A DNA stretch of 64,000 nucleotides from Ixodes scapularis (lineage: Eukaryota; Arthropoda; Arachnida; Ixodida; Ixodidae), in contig NW_024609857.1 of NCBI RefSeq assembly GCF_016920785.2, positions 126,597,094-126,661,093 of the forward strand, read 5' to 3'. Made by a program: the position numbers and the translations under genes. The notes below the pieces were generated by a model. The model ran no database searches and was not told the origin of the DNA. It saw nothing but the letters and a program-made list of their open reading frames with translations. Positions within the stretch are counted from its first letter, which is position 1. Each line of letters begins with the position of its first letter. Shown one piece after another: positions 45,065-56,289 of the stretch.

Positions 45065-45375
45065 AGTCGGGTCGGGTCGACCCGACTGAACCATGCTGTT
45101 TGTGGTTGAGTTGACCCGACCGTAGACACGGGTCGACCCGACCGTAGACACGGGTCGACCCGACCGTAGACACGGGTCGACCCGACCGTAGACGCGGGTC
45201 GACCCGACCGTAGACACGGGTCGACCCGACCGTAGACACGGGTTGACCTGACCGTAGACACTGGTCGACCTGACTGTAGACATGGGTTGACCCGACTGTA
45301 GACACGGGTCAACCCGACCTACGACACGGGTCGACCTGACTGTAGACACAGGTCAACCCGACTATAGACACAGGT
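45065..45375. repeat. 22-bp minisatellite with CGGGTCGACCCG palindromes
   Basis: About 13 units of ACCGTAGACACGGGTCGACCCG and variants are present. Each contains the 12-base palindrome CGGGTCGACCCG or a derivative. Minus-strand open frames here are repeat artefacts. Confidence 0.92.
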
Positions 45376-45949
45376 CGACCTACGTAAACCAGCAGATACG
45401 GGTGCCATGCAATTCCTGTTCACAAAAGGTTAGCATCCCGAGACAGTACCACCTAGATAGGCAAGGCCCCCAGATCACTTTCATACCATCCTCACAGCGA
45501 GATTGGGTATGAGTGCTGTGACAGTGTTTGGGTTACACTTGTTTGGGTTACACAGCCCTAAACATATGGCCCCAACTTGTCTCCGAGCATCGAGCTAATG
45601 ACGAACACAACGCCGTTTCGGCCACTCGAGAAACTGCGCGCGACTTCTGTTTTTGGCTTAGACAGGGGTCACCCCCGACCCCCCGGCGGACGCGCCGCGT
45701 CGAACTACTGAAGTTAAAATGCACCTAGGTCGGGACGCGCTACCTGAAAGGCCGGCTGAGGCATGGTTTTATAAAAACAATATTAATTGTTCCGCAAAAC
45801 CTTGCGAACTAAAGATGATAAAAACATCACGCGCCCATCATTTGGTACTAAACTCCAATAAATTTCATACAAAAAGAGTCTTTTTCGTTTGTTTTTACGC
45901 GGTATCACGAACTGATAAACGGCCACAGCTTTCCCGCTTATCAGTAGAG

Positions 45950-46430
45950 TTACCGGGTGACCGCCATGACTATCCGGTTCACCGGCTTAGCGCACCGGGC
46001 GACCGCTTTGCTTTCCTGGAGTTCCGGTAATGCCCGGTATGACCGGAGCCACAGTCCAATACACCAGTTAGGGCAACCGCTATGAAGCTACCGGGCTCCA
46101 GACTAAGTAAACCGGTCCCGGTAAAACACTCCGGGCCGTCGCTATGGCGTCACCGGGACTCTGGACAACGTACACCGGTCCCGGTAAAGCTACTCCGGGC
46201 CGCCGCTATGACCGGAGCCACAGTCCGGTACACCAGTTAAGGCAACCGCTATGAGGCTACCGGGGCTCCGGGCTAAGTAAACCGGTCCCGGTAAAGCGCT
46301 CCGGGCCGCCGCTATGGCGTCACCGGGACTCCGGAGAACGGACACCGGTCCCGGTAAAGCTACTCCGGGCCGCCGCTATAATGCTATCGGGCCTCCGGTC
46401 TAAATATACCGGACCGGTATGATCCGGTAT
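45950..46430. repeat. GC-rich array, ~56-bp subunits, 169-bp higher-order period
   Basis: The motifs CCGGTCCCGGTAAAG, CTCCGGGCCGCCGCTATG and TCACCGGGACTC recur. GACCGGAGCCACAGTCC occurs at 46041 and again at 46210, giving a 169-base period. Confidence 0.85.
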
Positions 46431-46457
46431 AACTTCATATGGGTTTTTTCAGTAGGG

Positions 46458-49400
46458 TGATCATTATTCAGTTGTTTTAGATAGTACCCTTCCATTGCCT
46501 AATCTTTTAATGCGGGTCCCTAGGTGGAAGTTAGACAAATCAGACTGGGCGCTTTTTACTCTTCACTCCAATTTAGATCCTTCGCTTGTTTCTTCTATGT
46601 CCCCTGAGAACGCTACACTTTATGTTACTGAGCAGATACTAAAGGCTGCTCAGCAGTCCAGTCCGCAAACATCTGGTAATATACCCAAAAAATGTAAGCT
46701 TTGGTGGAATAAGGAGTGTGCCACAACCCGGGCGGACCAAAATAGGGCGTGGGGCAGATTTCGCAGATACCCCACTTCAAGCAATCTTGTTGAGTTCGAG
46801 CGACGGAAAGCCAAGGCTCGTTGGACTACGAAGCAAGCAAAGCGGAAGTCGTGGATGAAGTATCTCTCTTCTTTAACCAGCTTTGTCCCAGCCAAAGAGG
46901 CCTGGAACAGATACAGGAAAGTAAATGGGGATTACAAGTGCTTTGCCTTTCCAACGTTTAATGCTCCTTCTTCGTCACTAAAACATATTGGTAACATACC
47001 CGGGGAACATTTTTACAATTCACCTAGTTCGGCCAACTACAGTTTTACCTTCGGACAGTTAAAAGCCCATGCGGAACGACGAAAGCTTGTCATGTCAGGA
47101 CGAAATTCAGCATCCTATAACCAACCATTTACGCGATGCGAGCTCGAGATGGCTCTTAATGTGACAAAGCTCTCTGCCCCTGGTCCCGATGGAATTCATT
47201 ATGAAATGCTGCGGCGCCTTTCTCCAGAATCCCTTGAAAACCTTTTCCTCTTTTTAATATTTTGTGGGAAAAGGCATATTTCCCACAGGCTTGGAAACAC
47301 GCACATATCATTCCCCTCCTAAAGCTTAACAAAGACCCCTCACAACCATCAAGCTATCGCCCAATTGCGCTGACAAGCTGCCTTGAGAAAACATATGAAA
47401 GGCTTATAAACAGGCGACTGGTTTGCATGTTAGAAAGCCAGGAGGTCTTTGATAACTATAAATGTGGATTCCGCCAAGGTCGATCCACCCTCGACTACTT
47501 AGTTCACCTGGAAACTGTGATACGTGAGGCATTTGTAAACAGGCAGCACTGTGTTGCGGTTTTTTCCGACTTAGAAATGGCATATGACACAGCGTGGAGG
47601 TACGGGATTCTCCGAAACCTGTATGCCTGTAATATCCGGGGCCGTCTGCTGCGAAGCATAAAGGAATATCTGACAGACAGGACTTTCCAAGTTTCTCGGC
47701 TCAGCCCTATTTGATTTCTTTGTTCAAGAAAATGGAGTCCCTCAAGGGGGTGTTTTAAGTGTGACTTTCTTCTTGCTAACAATGAATTCACTCGCACAAC
47801 TGCTGCCACCCTCCATTTCATATTCTCTTTATGCTGATTATATACAGATTTCATCATCGTCTTGTAACCTTTCTAGCTGTGAGCGCCAGTTGCAGTTAGA
47901 CATAAACAAACTGTCCAAGTGGGCCGATGAAAATGGGTTCAAGTTCTTTGCTTCAAAAACAGTCTGTGTTCCTTTTTCTTTGCGACGCGGGCTGTCTTTG
48001 GATCCATCCCTGGAATTGAATTGAACTCCGATACCTGTTAGGAAGGAGCACACATTTCTTGGTGTAATATTTGATAGAAAGCTTAATTTTATTTCCCACC
48101 TTAAAGCGCTGAAGCAAAAATGCCTTTAGTCGACAAAACTTCTGAAAGTTTTATCTCACAAGTCTTGGGGGTCTGATAGAAAATGTATCCTGCAGCTATA
48201 CAATGCCCTTGTACGATCCCGTCTTGACTATGGTGCAGTTACGTATGGATCGGCTCGGCCCTCTGATCTTAAGATGTCGGACTCAGTTCACATTCTGGGC
48301 TTGCGACTGGCAACTGGAGATTTCCGGACGTCCCCCGTCCTCAGTTTGTATGCAGAATCCAATGAGCTGTCTCTGAACAAATGACGTACATATCTTAGTC
48401 TAACATATGCTTACAAGATTCTGGCAGACCCTCAGCATCCAACTTACTCTTCCCTCACAAGGTCAAGGTTCTATCGTCTTTTTGAAAATAAATCGAGCAT
48501 TGTAACACCGTTAAGCTTCCGCATTGAACATCTTCGCTCCTCGCTCCACCTTTCTCTGGACCGGGTCGGCCTCGTTCGGGACGTCAACCGTATTCCACCT
48601 TGGAAAACACAGCGAGTTGAATCCGACTGGTCTCTCGCGAAGTTCAACAAGTACGGCATTTCTCATGCTGTAATTAAGCAAGAGTTTGGTGAACTGCAAA
48701 ATAAGTATTACGGTTATCTTCATGCTAATACAGATGGAGCCAAGACTTCATATTTCGTCGGTTACGCTGTATACTCTGAAAGCTTCTCCAAAGTTCAACG
48801 ACTTGATTGTATTGCCAGCATTTTTACTGCGGAGCTCTATGCGGTATCAATGACGATTGAATGTATTATCAATAGGAAAATACTGAGGTCGGTGCTGTTT
48901 GTTGACTCTCAAAGTGTGATTCTTGCAGTTTGCTCTCTTAAAGATACTAAAAATATGCTTGTACAACAAGTGCGATATAAACTTAACTCTGCTTTGCATG
49001 GGAGTCAAAATACAAATATTTTGTTGGGTACACAGTCACATTGGCATTCAAGGCAATGAAGAAGCCGACAAGCTTGCAGGATCTGTTAGGAACCTTCCAC
49101 ATTCGCTGTCTTGTTTACCCTATCAAGATATTAAGCCCTTGGTGAAGTCCTTGATTCTTCACTCTTGGCAATTGGAATGGGACATGAAGTGCGATAACAA
49201 GCTCCATGTTACCAAACCTATATTGGGAGTTTGGGAAATCTCTTCATGCAAAAGCCGACTCCATGAAGCGTTGTTGTGCCGCCTGAGAATTAAACACTCA
49301 TTTATAGCTCACAGGTGTCTGCTTCCGGGAGAAGATCCGCCTGTGTGTGATCAGTAGGGTGACAGGCTCACTGTTTTGAATATGTTGTGGCTGTGTCCCA

Positions 49401-49510
49401 GCCTTCAGCCCAAGCGCCGTATTCATTTCCCTGAATTTTTTTCAATATCTTATTCTATTTCTTCCTGCTCTCCTTGTGGGAGAGAATCCTCTAGTCTCTT
49501 TTGACCGAGT
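46458..49510 (+). pseudogene. I-like LINE ORF2, reverse transcriptase and RNase H
   Basis: After the insertion come DHYSVV and KLWWNKECATTRADQNRAWG, then reverse transcriptase motifs KLSAPGPDGIHYEMLRRL, WKHAHIIPLLKLNKDPSQPS, SYRPIALTSCLEKTYERLI, CGFRQGRSTLDYLVHLE, FSDLEMAYDTAW, GVPQGGVLSVTFFLL and SLYADYIQI, where the usual YADD has decayed to YADY. RNase H follows (HANTDGAKTSYFVGYAVYS, TAELYAV, FVDSQSVI, WVHSHIGIQGNEEADKLAG), then a C-terminal Cys/His region. Shifts near 47255, 47714 and 48980 and stops at 48022-48024 and 48128 inactivate it. Confidence 0.92.
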
Positions 49511-49667
49511 AATAGAATTTCTTAGTAGTATTGGCCTTTTACACCGACTTTAGCCTTTTGGTCATCCTTTTATAAAACCCTTCCTTTAATACAATGATCC
49601 TTAGAATTAGTTTGGCGCAGATGGCCTCGTAGGTTTTGCGCCATAAACCCCCGAAATCTCTCTTGCA

Positions 49668-50370
49668 TGGTTATTCTTTGTACCCATTTAGTTGGGTCGT
49701 TCCTAACATTGACCGTTATTCCCAGTATTTGGTGATCATCTGTCCTTTTGACAGCTTTTCCGTTCAACTTTAGTTCCACGTTGGCAGGTGCCTTAGAGCC
49801 GAAAATCATATATCGGGTCTTCTCTGGTGATGATTAAGTCCAACCGATTTGAGATACCTATCGATCGTGTTTAATCGCACTTGCAGGACTTCTTGCTGGC
49901 GGTTCGAGCGGTCTCTTCTCGTCCATAATGCTATGTCATCCGCATACACAGCAGAGTGGAGTCCTTCTATTTTGTTGAGCTCCCACAGCAATAGAGCCAA
50001 TGCGAGGTTGAGCAAGGTCGGTGATATTTGCGATCCCTGGGGTACGCCGATGTTGTTAGACTTTACGGAGCTGAAGTGCTGACCTACTTCAACGGCATAC
50101 GTTCTATGTTTCAGAAACGCTTTAACTAAGTTAGGTGGCTTACCCAGTATTCCTCGGCATTTGAGTGTATCGAATATGGCTTGGTGTGGGAGCGAATCGT
50201 AGGCCTTTTCGATGTCTACGGCCTCGAGGATTCGTACTTGATAGTGCTTTGTCGGATATTTTAGAACTCCTGATTGAATTACTAGAAGGCTGTCATGTGT
50301 CCCAAGATTTTTTCTAAAACCGGTCTGTGCCGATGGAAGATTTCTTTCTCTTCTGTTATCTAGTCCATGC
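49668..50370 (-). mobile_element. minus-strand LINE, 5'-truncated reverse transcriptase part (outer level of nest)
   Basis: The minus strand reads RRERNLPSAQTGFRKNLGTH, AVDIEKAYDSLPHQAIFDTL, NNIGVPQGSQISPTLLNLAL, LHSAVYADDIALWTRRD (intact YADD) and QILGITVNVRNDPTKWVQR up to the insertion point at 49680. It continues at 42304. The sequence upstream of about 50370 is not LINE-like, so the element is 5' truncated. The 49668-49680 part is the right target duplication. Confidence 0.88.
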
Positions 50371-52339
50371 GGCCGAAAACCACATTGACTCGTCGCTAAA
50401 GGGCGGCGCTATAATCCTATTCTGATCCATTTTGGTCTTGGTGGTCGCAAGCGGTTCGGGTTTCAAGGTGAATTTCCCAAGTGATTGTTTGCGTAAGGTT
50501 CGCTCCTACTAATAAGATCGAAACAAAGCTTATGACACAAAGGCCGTGTTCCAAAATTTACTCGATCTTACTCCAGGGTAAGAGTTTTGTACCGTGGCGT
50601 CCCAAAACCTACCCGCGTCCAGCGTTCTTCAATCTGTGTTATCACGTTACACGACCCGCCGGAGTAACTCGGGTTCATTTGGGTAAGATTTGGAACACTG
50701 CCAAAATTTTAGGGGGCCACTTTTAATGTTGCTTTAAATACAAAGACCTCTTCACGTTCCGTCTAAGATGTATTTAGTTTGCATTATAAAGGTTAGACAA
50801 ATGTGCCGCATTGACGGTGTCATCCCGATCCCCTCCGCATTGCTTTTTCCTCGTTTTCACCGAATATCACCTATTGGGCCTTGAGATTGACATATATGAA
50901 GGGGCGCAACTGTCGCGCTATCATCATCATCATCAAAGCGGGGATAGAAGCATGGCCGCCTCATAGGCTTTCCAAGTTCACGCGCGGGGCGGTGTAGATT
51001 CTGGCGTTTATTCTGTCGCATAGTATTGGTAGAAAAACGATTTTTTTAGTAAATGGTGCGGTACTGTTCAGTGTTTTAGTGAAGATCGAATCGTGTTACC
51101 AGCGTATGGCCTAAATTTAAACAATCGCTTCTTTGGATGCGTCGTCTGCTTTAGGGAGACGTTGGGAAGCATGAATCACCACGACGGATGCCTGTTTCCG
51201 GGTGAACAGCGTTATTTATGTTAAATATCTATGTCTTTAAAAATTGATATATCGGTTCCCCACGGTGGAAATTCAACAAAACAAGGAATTCCAACCCGAA
51301 TGCTTACATAATTTTTGCACTGTGGGTTGAGGAGTCGCAGGTTCTATGCATATTTTTGTTACTTTTAGCTTTCGCAGAATTATAAATATTTCGTATTGAG
51401 AAGCGTTAGTATTGTATCGGAAATTACCGTGATATTGTTAGCTGCTATGAGTAAAAAAGTTTCGCTGCCGCCAATGCTTCCCTTTGCTGTGACACGGTGT
51501 GGGTAAGTTTTTTCAGAGTCGGAACAATTCTACTACATTGCGATGACGAGAGAGTGCCCCTTCTATTTGCAATCCGCAAACTGTCCGTTGATAGGACAAC
51601 CAAATTGGGACAACTAAAACAAGTGAAACAACCCCTTTAAATATATCTGCCCCGAGGGGAAGAAACAAGTGTTACTGAGCAACGCAGCAGCGTGCGTTTT
51701 ATTAGAGGTTCTTCTCGGTGTGCGGGTTCAGCCGCTTTAATTTTTCAGAGAGGGCTGCGGATGTCGAGAGGATAATATTATAAATTTCCGGCTAAATATG
51801 TTTCTATTCAAACGTAGTAAACTCTGCAACTCCAACAAACTACCCACATCACGACACAAATAGCATTGGCCGCAGCGACACTCTTTTCGTGATGAGGGCT
51901 AGCGACTTTCCTTAGAGTTTTCGATAACCCTTCGCTGTAACCTAACGTATATCGGGACTGAGCCGTTCATCGATTAACCTTCAGAATATTCAAATAGTGG
52001 TTTAATTCCGATATTGTTTTGCCGTTTATTTGGAAGTTTGTGCGGGAGAAAGTCATGAAAAGGGAAACTAAAAACAAAATGCCTACTTTAATATCTTTCA
52101 CGTCTTTTTTTTTCGGACAAAGGCTTGCACGGTAAATCACTTCTGAATAGGTACTTGCAATTGTCATTGAGGGTGATTATACTGTTTAAATAGTAACTTA
52201 AAAACTACTTTACTTTAAAAGGCTTCCTGTGTTTATATTTCTGAGGGCGTTACAACGTGAAGTTTAAAATTGGACTGGAATACGCCGATGATGACATAGT
52301 AAGATAGTAAAAAAATATAGTTTTAACGTCTTTCATGCA
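50371..52339. other. intron sequence, no gene recognised
   Basis: No exon or element identified. A short ATCATCATCATCATCA tract lies at 50920-50936. Confidence 0.4.
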
Positions 52340-52343
52340 ATAT

Positions 52344-52763
52344 TGCCGCGCGCGCAGCTGGCCAAGTAAGCAGCGCGGCCGTGGCCTAACGGTATTCGTG
52401 CTTGCCTCACACGCGAAGAGCCAGGTTTCAATTCCAGGGAGCGACACGTCTTTTGTTTATTCTTGCAATTTAGTGTTCTGGCAAATTCGAGAATGCTCTT
52501 GCTCGTTTGAGGCCCAATGTTCTACGCACCAAACTTTCTAGGCCGCTTGTTCCAGAATCTCACGCGTGTACATAAGGGGCTCCCCATGCCGAGCCGCAGG
52601 CAGTCTCGCCATAGCGTTCGATCCTGCTGCTACGTCGACTTCGACGCCTGCGACGCTCTCTTGTTACCTTCTGTTTCCTTTTTGCTTTAGGGCACAAATG
52701 CGCCCCATTAAATGTTTCAGTTTCCTCAGTTATTCCTTGCTCGTCACCTCGTCAATCGTTACA
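52344..52763 (+). mobile_element. solo LTR of the 26.9-kb gypsy family
   Basis: About 420 bases start TGCCGCGCGCGCAGCTGG and end GTTACA. They are flanked by ATAT on both sides (52340-52343 and 52764-52767) and are collinear with the 5' LTR at 26856-27264. The tRNA-like module has a perfect A-box TGGCCTAACGG (52382-52392) and a B-box with an extra base, GGTTTCAATTCC. It probably arose by LTR-LTR recombination that removed the interior. Confidence 0.93.
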
Positions 52764-52767
52764 ATAT

Positions 52768-54140
52768 GACTGAAGACAAATCAACGAACGGATTTATATT
52801 TGATTAGTCTATTAAAAGGTGCAATTAGACTGGTTAAGTTTTCAATCAACAAAATCAACATTGAATGTTTTATGAAAGCTATGGATTGTGGCGATATAAC
52901 AGAACTATGTGAGTAAATATTTGGGTTTTCTAAATATAAATACATCAATGTTTATAACTATTAATATTAATATGTATGTGTTTACTTATCTAATAATTTG
53001 TCCTGCGATGTTCGTGTCGATAAGATCATATCCTCGGCTAACCGCTCTCTTGTGGTGAATTCGGGTGGTCACCTCTCTCCTCTGACCTCAATTCAGCAAA
53101 GCGCCCCCTCCTCGCCGCCAGGGCTACTCGGGATACTTTTCAGCCGATCACAACTGCTGGCTTCAGAGCGCTCTGACATTCTCAGACCAGTCACGGAATT
53201 AACATTTCTTGACATTGGTAGTGCATTAAAAACAACACGATCTTACAGCGTACGGTGGACGATTGAGAAAAATTTAGGCTCGCAACCTGATGAAATAACT
53301 GTTGTGACGTAAATTGTTTTACGCATCGGCATGTAAAAAAAAGAAAACAGCAGTATGCGGATTGATTTTCGCAGAACGGAACGAAAGCCAAAGCTTGGAA
53401 AGAGTTGTCAACTCATCGCGTTTTCGTAAGTGAACGCGCTGCGATAGCGGTCAAGCGTACGACAGAACAGTCAAATATAAAATGGTTAATAAACCGCATT
53501 TTTCTCACGGCGAAATATCGTGCAAGCGTCGCCATGTGACACAAATCACAGTGCATTATATTCGGCTCTCCCTTTATTTTACAACACAAACCTTTGAACG
53601 CATTTTTACCAAACCTGAAAATTTCTTGAAGCGGCCACAAAACCCGGTAAAACAGCGGCGAGCTCTGCGAGCTGTTTCTTCGTCGGTTAGGCTTAGCAAA
53701 TTCACCGCTGTGGGATGGACGATCTCGTGAAAGCACTGGGAATACTTCACACGTCGACTTTTCCTGTTAAGGTCGCAAAGGAATGTCGTCCCGTCCGTCG
53801 TAATCCTCGCACCATCGAATTCACAAGCACTTTGTAGAACCACACATCAATCGCCGTCCTGCCGTACCCGCACACCACCACAGACCACTGCCGGCCATCG
53901 TCAACAAAACCACGTGATCCCCGTCCAAGTACCACGTGACGCCTGCGCCGTTCCGCACTCCGACGGCTACAGACGGGGTGCCAGAGAGCGCTCTGAGAGG
54001 GAGAGGCGCCCTCGGAATGAACCACCTTATCAGGCCACAGCACTCTCTTTCAACCACCCGATCTCGCGCGCTCTGGAAAGAGCGCTCGAGAGCGCGCGGA
54101 AAGAACACGCGAATTCGCCATTGGTTATATTCGGCGTAAT
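52768..54140. other. intron sequence, no gene recognised
   Basis: AT-rich to 53000, then mixed composition. Short GC-rich frames at 53570-54110 show no recognisable domain on either strand. Confidence 0.4.
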
Positions 54141-54311
54141 TTCAAGTCCGCTCCTTCTATCGTCTAAAGACTTCTCTATATTACTCATGTTCACCCTAAA
54201 TTTGTATACGCCTCATCTATCTGGTATCTGCACCATTCAATTCTCACCAATGCAATAGAAGCAGTCCAAAACCGCTCAGCTCGTTTCATTCTTTCCGATT
54301 ACTCCCGTTTT

Positions 54312-54783
54312 AGAGCTCAGCTCCTAGGGGCCCGTTTCCGGCTTGAGTGGCGTCGCCGTGTGCGTCGGCGTGGCCGTCGGCGTCGGCGTCACCGTCGGCG
54401 TCGGCGTAACCACGAGGTCATGTGACCCTCCCCCCCGAGGTCACTTGACTCCCCAGGTCACCTGACCCTCCGGGGTCCCATGACCCCCCAGGTCACGTAA
54501 ACCTCCAGGTCTATTGACCCCCTGAGGTCACGTGACCCCCTGAGGTCACGTGACCGCCTGAGGTCACGTGACCGCGTAAGGTCACGGGACCCCTCTAAGG
54601 TCACGTGACCTCCTAAGTTCACGTGACCCCCCTCCCCCGAGGTCACGTGACCCCCTGACGTCACACGACACCCCCCTGAGGTCACGTGACCTCAGGGAGT
54701 CACCTATCCCCCAGTACCCTTCCATCCTCCTCTTCAACAGCTGCACCCTAACCGGCGTTACAGGGAATTGTAAACGGCTTTCA
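54312..54783. mobile_element. insertion carrying CGTCGG and CACGTG minisatellites
   Basis: Removing this segment joins TCC CGT TTT to TCC AAT GTC, restoring the LINE frame (SDYSRF-SNVTEIK), with TTTT on both sides. It carries a 6-bp GTCGGC-type array (54346-54412) and an array with a unit of about 18 bp, GAGGTCACGTGACCCCCT (54412-54705). No terminal inverted repeats or genes are seen. The class is unknown. Confidence 0.65.
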
Positions 54784-55013
54784 TTTTTCCAATGTCACTG
54801 AAATTAAATCTCAATTAACCCTCCCTGCCCTTACTCTGAGTCGCCAAATTTCAAGGCTCTGCCTCCTGCATGAAGTATTACTCTCCCTCTTTAAATCAGC
54901 CTCCCCTTAGCCCACCCAACTATGTTTTTTCAAGACTGGACTACACATGCAAGATTCCCCGGCCTAAGACCAAATCTACAGCCCACCAGCATTCACTTCT
55001 ACCCGAAACTATA

Positions 55014-55741
55014 GGGTGGTTCAAGTCACCAGACTCGATCTAAAATGGACCGTAAAAATCGACGCCTGCACGTAGCCATCTAAACTTTTCGTAAAAGGTG
55101 TACTTCACAGGTCGGTTTTTTCTTATAAAATTACAGAGCGTAGTTCTCTTTCAGTGAAAAATAGGGCCAAGAAACTTGCCAGGGTCTACGGCGGGCGGTG
55201 ACCCAGACGACCAAGTTCAGTAGTGGACTGTGTAAGCCGTTCGTATTGATAGATGACGTCGGGAGCAGCGTCTGAAGGTGCAGCCGACCAGCGAAATGTA
55301 GCAGACGACACGCAGACGAAATCCGTTGGCAGCAAAAACGCCGCCGTTATGCAGACGCGTTTTTTTTGTTTTTTTTTACTTTAAGTTTTGCTTTTATTGT
55401 TCGGATTCATTTTTGAACCGAAGGTGCATTTCAAAAAGATTATATTAATTTTAATAAACCACGCTGGTCGCGAGCCGTCGCGATTAGGAGGTAGTGCCAC
55501 CTATCAATACGAACCCCAAATACACCCCGCTACTGGACCCCTGTCGTCTGCGTTGCTGCCCGTCGTAGACCCTGGCAAGCTTCTTGCCCTTATTTTTTAC
55601 AGAAACAGAGCTACGCTTTGTAATTTTACAAGAAAAAAACAGACCTGTGAAATACACCTTTGACGAAAAGTTTAGATGGCTACGTGTGGGCGTCAATTTT
55701 TACGGTCCATTTTAGATCGAGCCTGATTACTTGGACCACCC
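55014..55741. mobile_element. 728-bp deletion derivative of the mariner-like element
   Basis: It starts GGGTGGTTCAAGTCACC and ends GGACCACCC, flanked by TA (55012-55013 and 55742-55743), inside the LINE. Both halves match the TIRs of the element at 6890-9280 throughout (for example ATGGACCGTAAAAATCGACG), but the transposase gene is absent. It would have moved with transposase supplied by full copies. Confidence 0.92.
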
Positions 55742-55899
55742 TATATTATGAACTGGAATAACCTTCCCGATAACATCGTCACCATCACAGATAACACCGA
55801 GTTTCGCCTCGCACTAATTCACTGCTCCCCTCTGTATTGCCCCTCGGGGCGCTGAGGGTATTTGTAAATAAATAAATAAACAAATTGTGGGACCAGCGG

Positions 55900-56285
55900 T
55901 TCTAGAAATGACAACACTAAAATTATGGTAGCATACAACTCGATATTATTTGCTTTGCTGAATTTAAACGCGCGTGAAACGACGCAACACAACGAAAAAA
56001 AAAAACGGGCGTTTAATAAGGAGAACCCAGCTGAGCCGGAAACGGGCTTGTGTCGTCCAGATCCAGCTTCTCAGCGTGCGCCCAAAGAATTAGGATCGCC
56101 GGATGTACCCACGAGGGTTCGAGACAAAAGGCGTTTCATCACGGCGCTGATGGCAAGTTTCGCCGCGTTTTCGGACTGGTCTTCTTGACTTCTGTGTACG
56201 CGCAAATGTGGGAGACCGTGGTTTCTATAACCGCAAGACGAGGCTAAAGATCGCTATAACCGCAAGACGAGGCTAAAGGAAGTAG
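55900..56285. repeat. interspersed repeat A, copy 2, with flanking sequence
   Basis: GAGACAAAAGGCGTTTCATC at 56121 and TATAACCGCAAGACGAGGCT at 56226 and again at 56252 match the repeat at 38535-38680. Confidence 0.6.
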
Positions 56286-56289
56286 TGGA

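Larger units (their letters stand above)
44980..46457. mobile_element. non-autonomous TIR element carrying two satellite arrays (inner level of nest)
   Basis: The ends CCCTGCTGAAAAAAACCGTAT and ATATGGGTTTTTTCAGTAGGG form diverged inverted repeats. The element is flanked by TG on both sides (44978-44979 and 46458-46459), and removing it restores GGA AGT GAT CAT, Gly-Ser-Asp-His, of the LINE endonuclease. Inside are a 22-bp palindromic array (45065-45375) and a GC-rich array with a 169-base period (45950-46430). No transposase is visible. The superfamily is unknown. Confidence 0.85.
42305..49667 (+). mobile_element. full-length I-like LINE (middle level of nest)
   Basis: The element has a GC-rich 5' untranslated region (42305-42850), ORF1 with zinc knuckles, and ORF2 with endonuclease, reverse transcriptase and RNase H. 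Its 3' end carries a TGGCGCAGATGGCC...TTTTGCGCCATAAA hairpin (49614-49650). A 13-bp target duplication flanks it. Removing it and one duplication joins the two pieces of the minus-strand LINE in frame (WVQRMTKTWQQG). ORF2 is interrupted by a TIR element at 44980-46457. Confidence 0.92.
54150..55895 (+). mobile_element. CR1/L2-type LINE 3' end with two insertions
   Basis: The frame reads YITHVHPKFVYASSIWYLHH, IEAVQNRSARFILSDYSRF, then after an insertion FSNVTEIKSQLTLPALTLSR, LCLLHEVLL and ARFPRPKTKST, then after the MITE MNWNNLPDNIVTITDNTEF and a stop. This is the post-RT region of CR1/L2-like LINEs. It ends in an AAATAAATAAATAAAC tail at about 55866-55885. Insertions occupy 54312-54783 and 55014-55741. 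Confidence 0.8.

Noticed and set aside
45017..45349. Minus-strand frames with repeated Gly/Arg/Val motifs
   Set aside because: They are translations of the 22-bp minisatellite in all three frames, not a protein gene.
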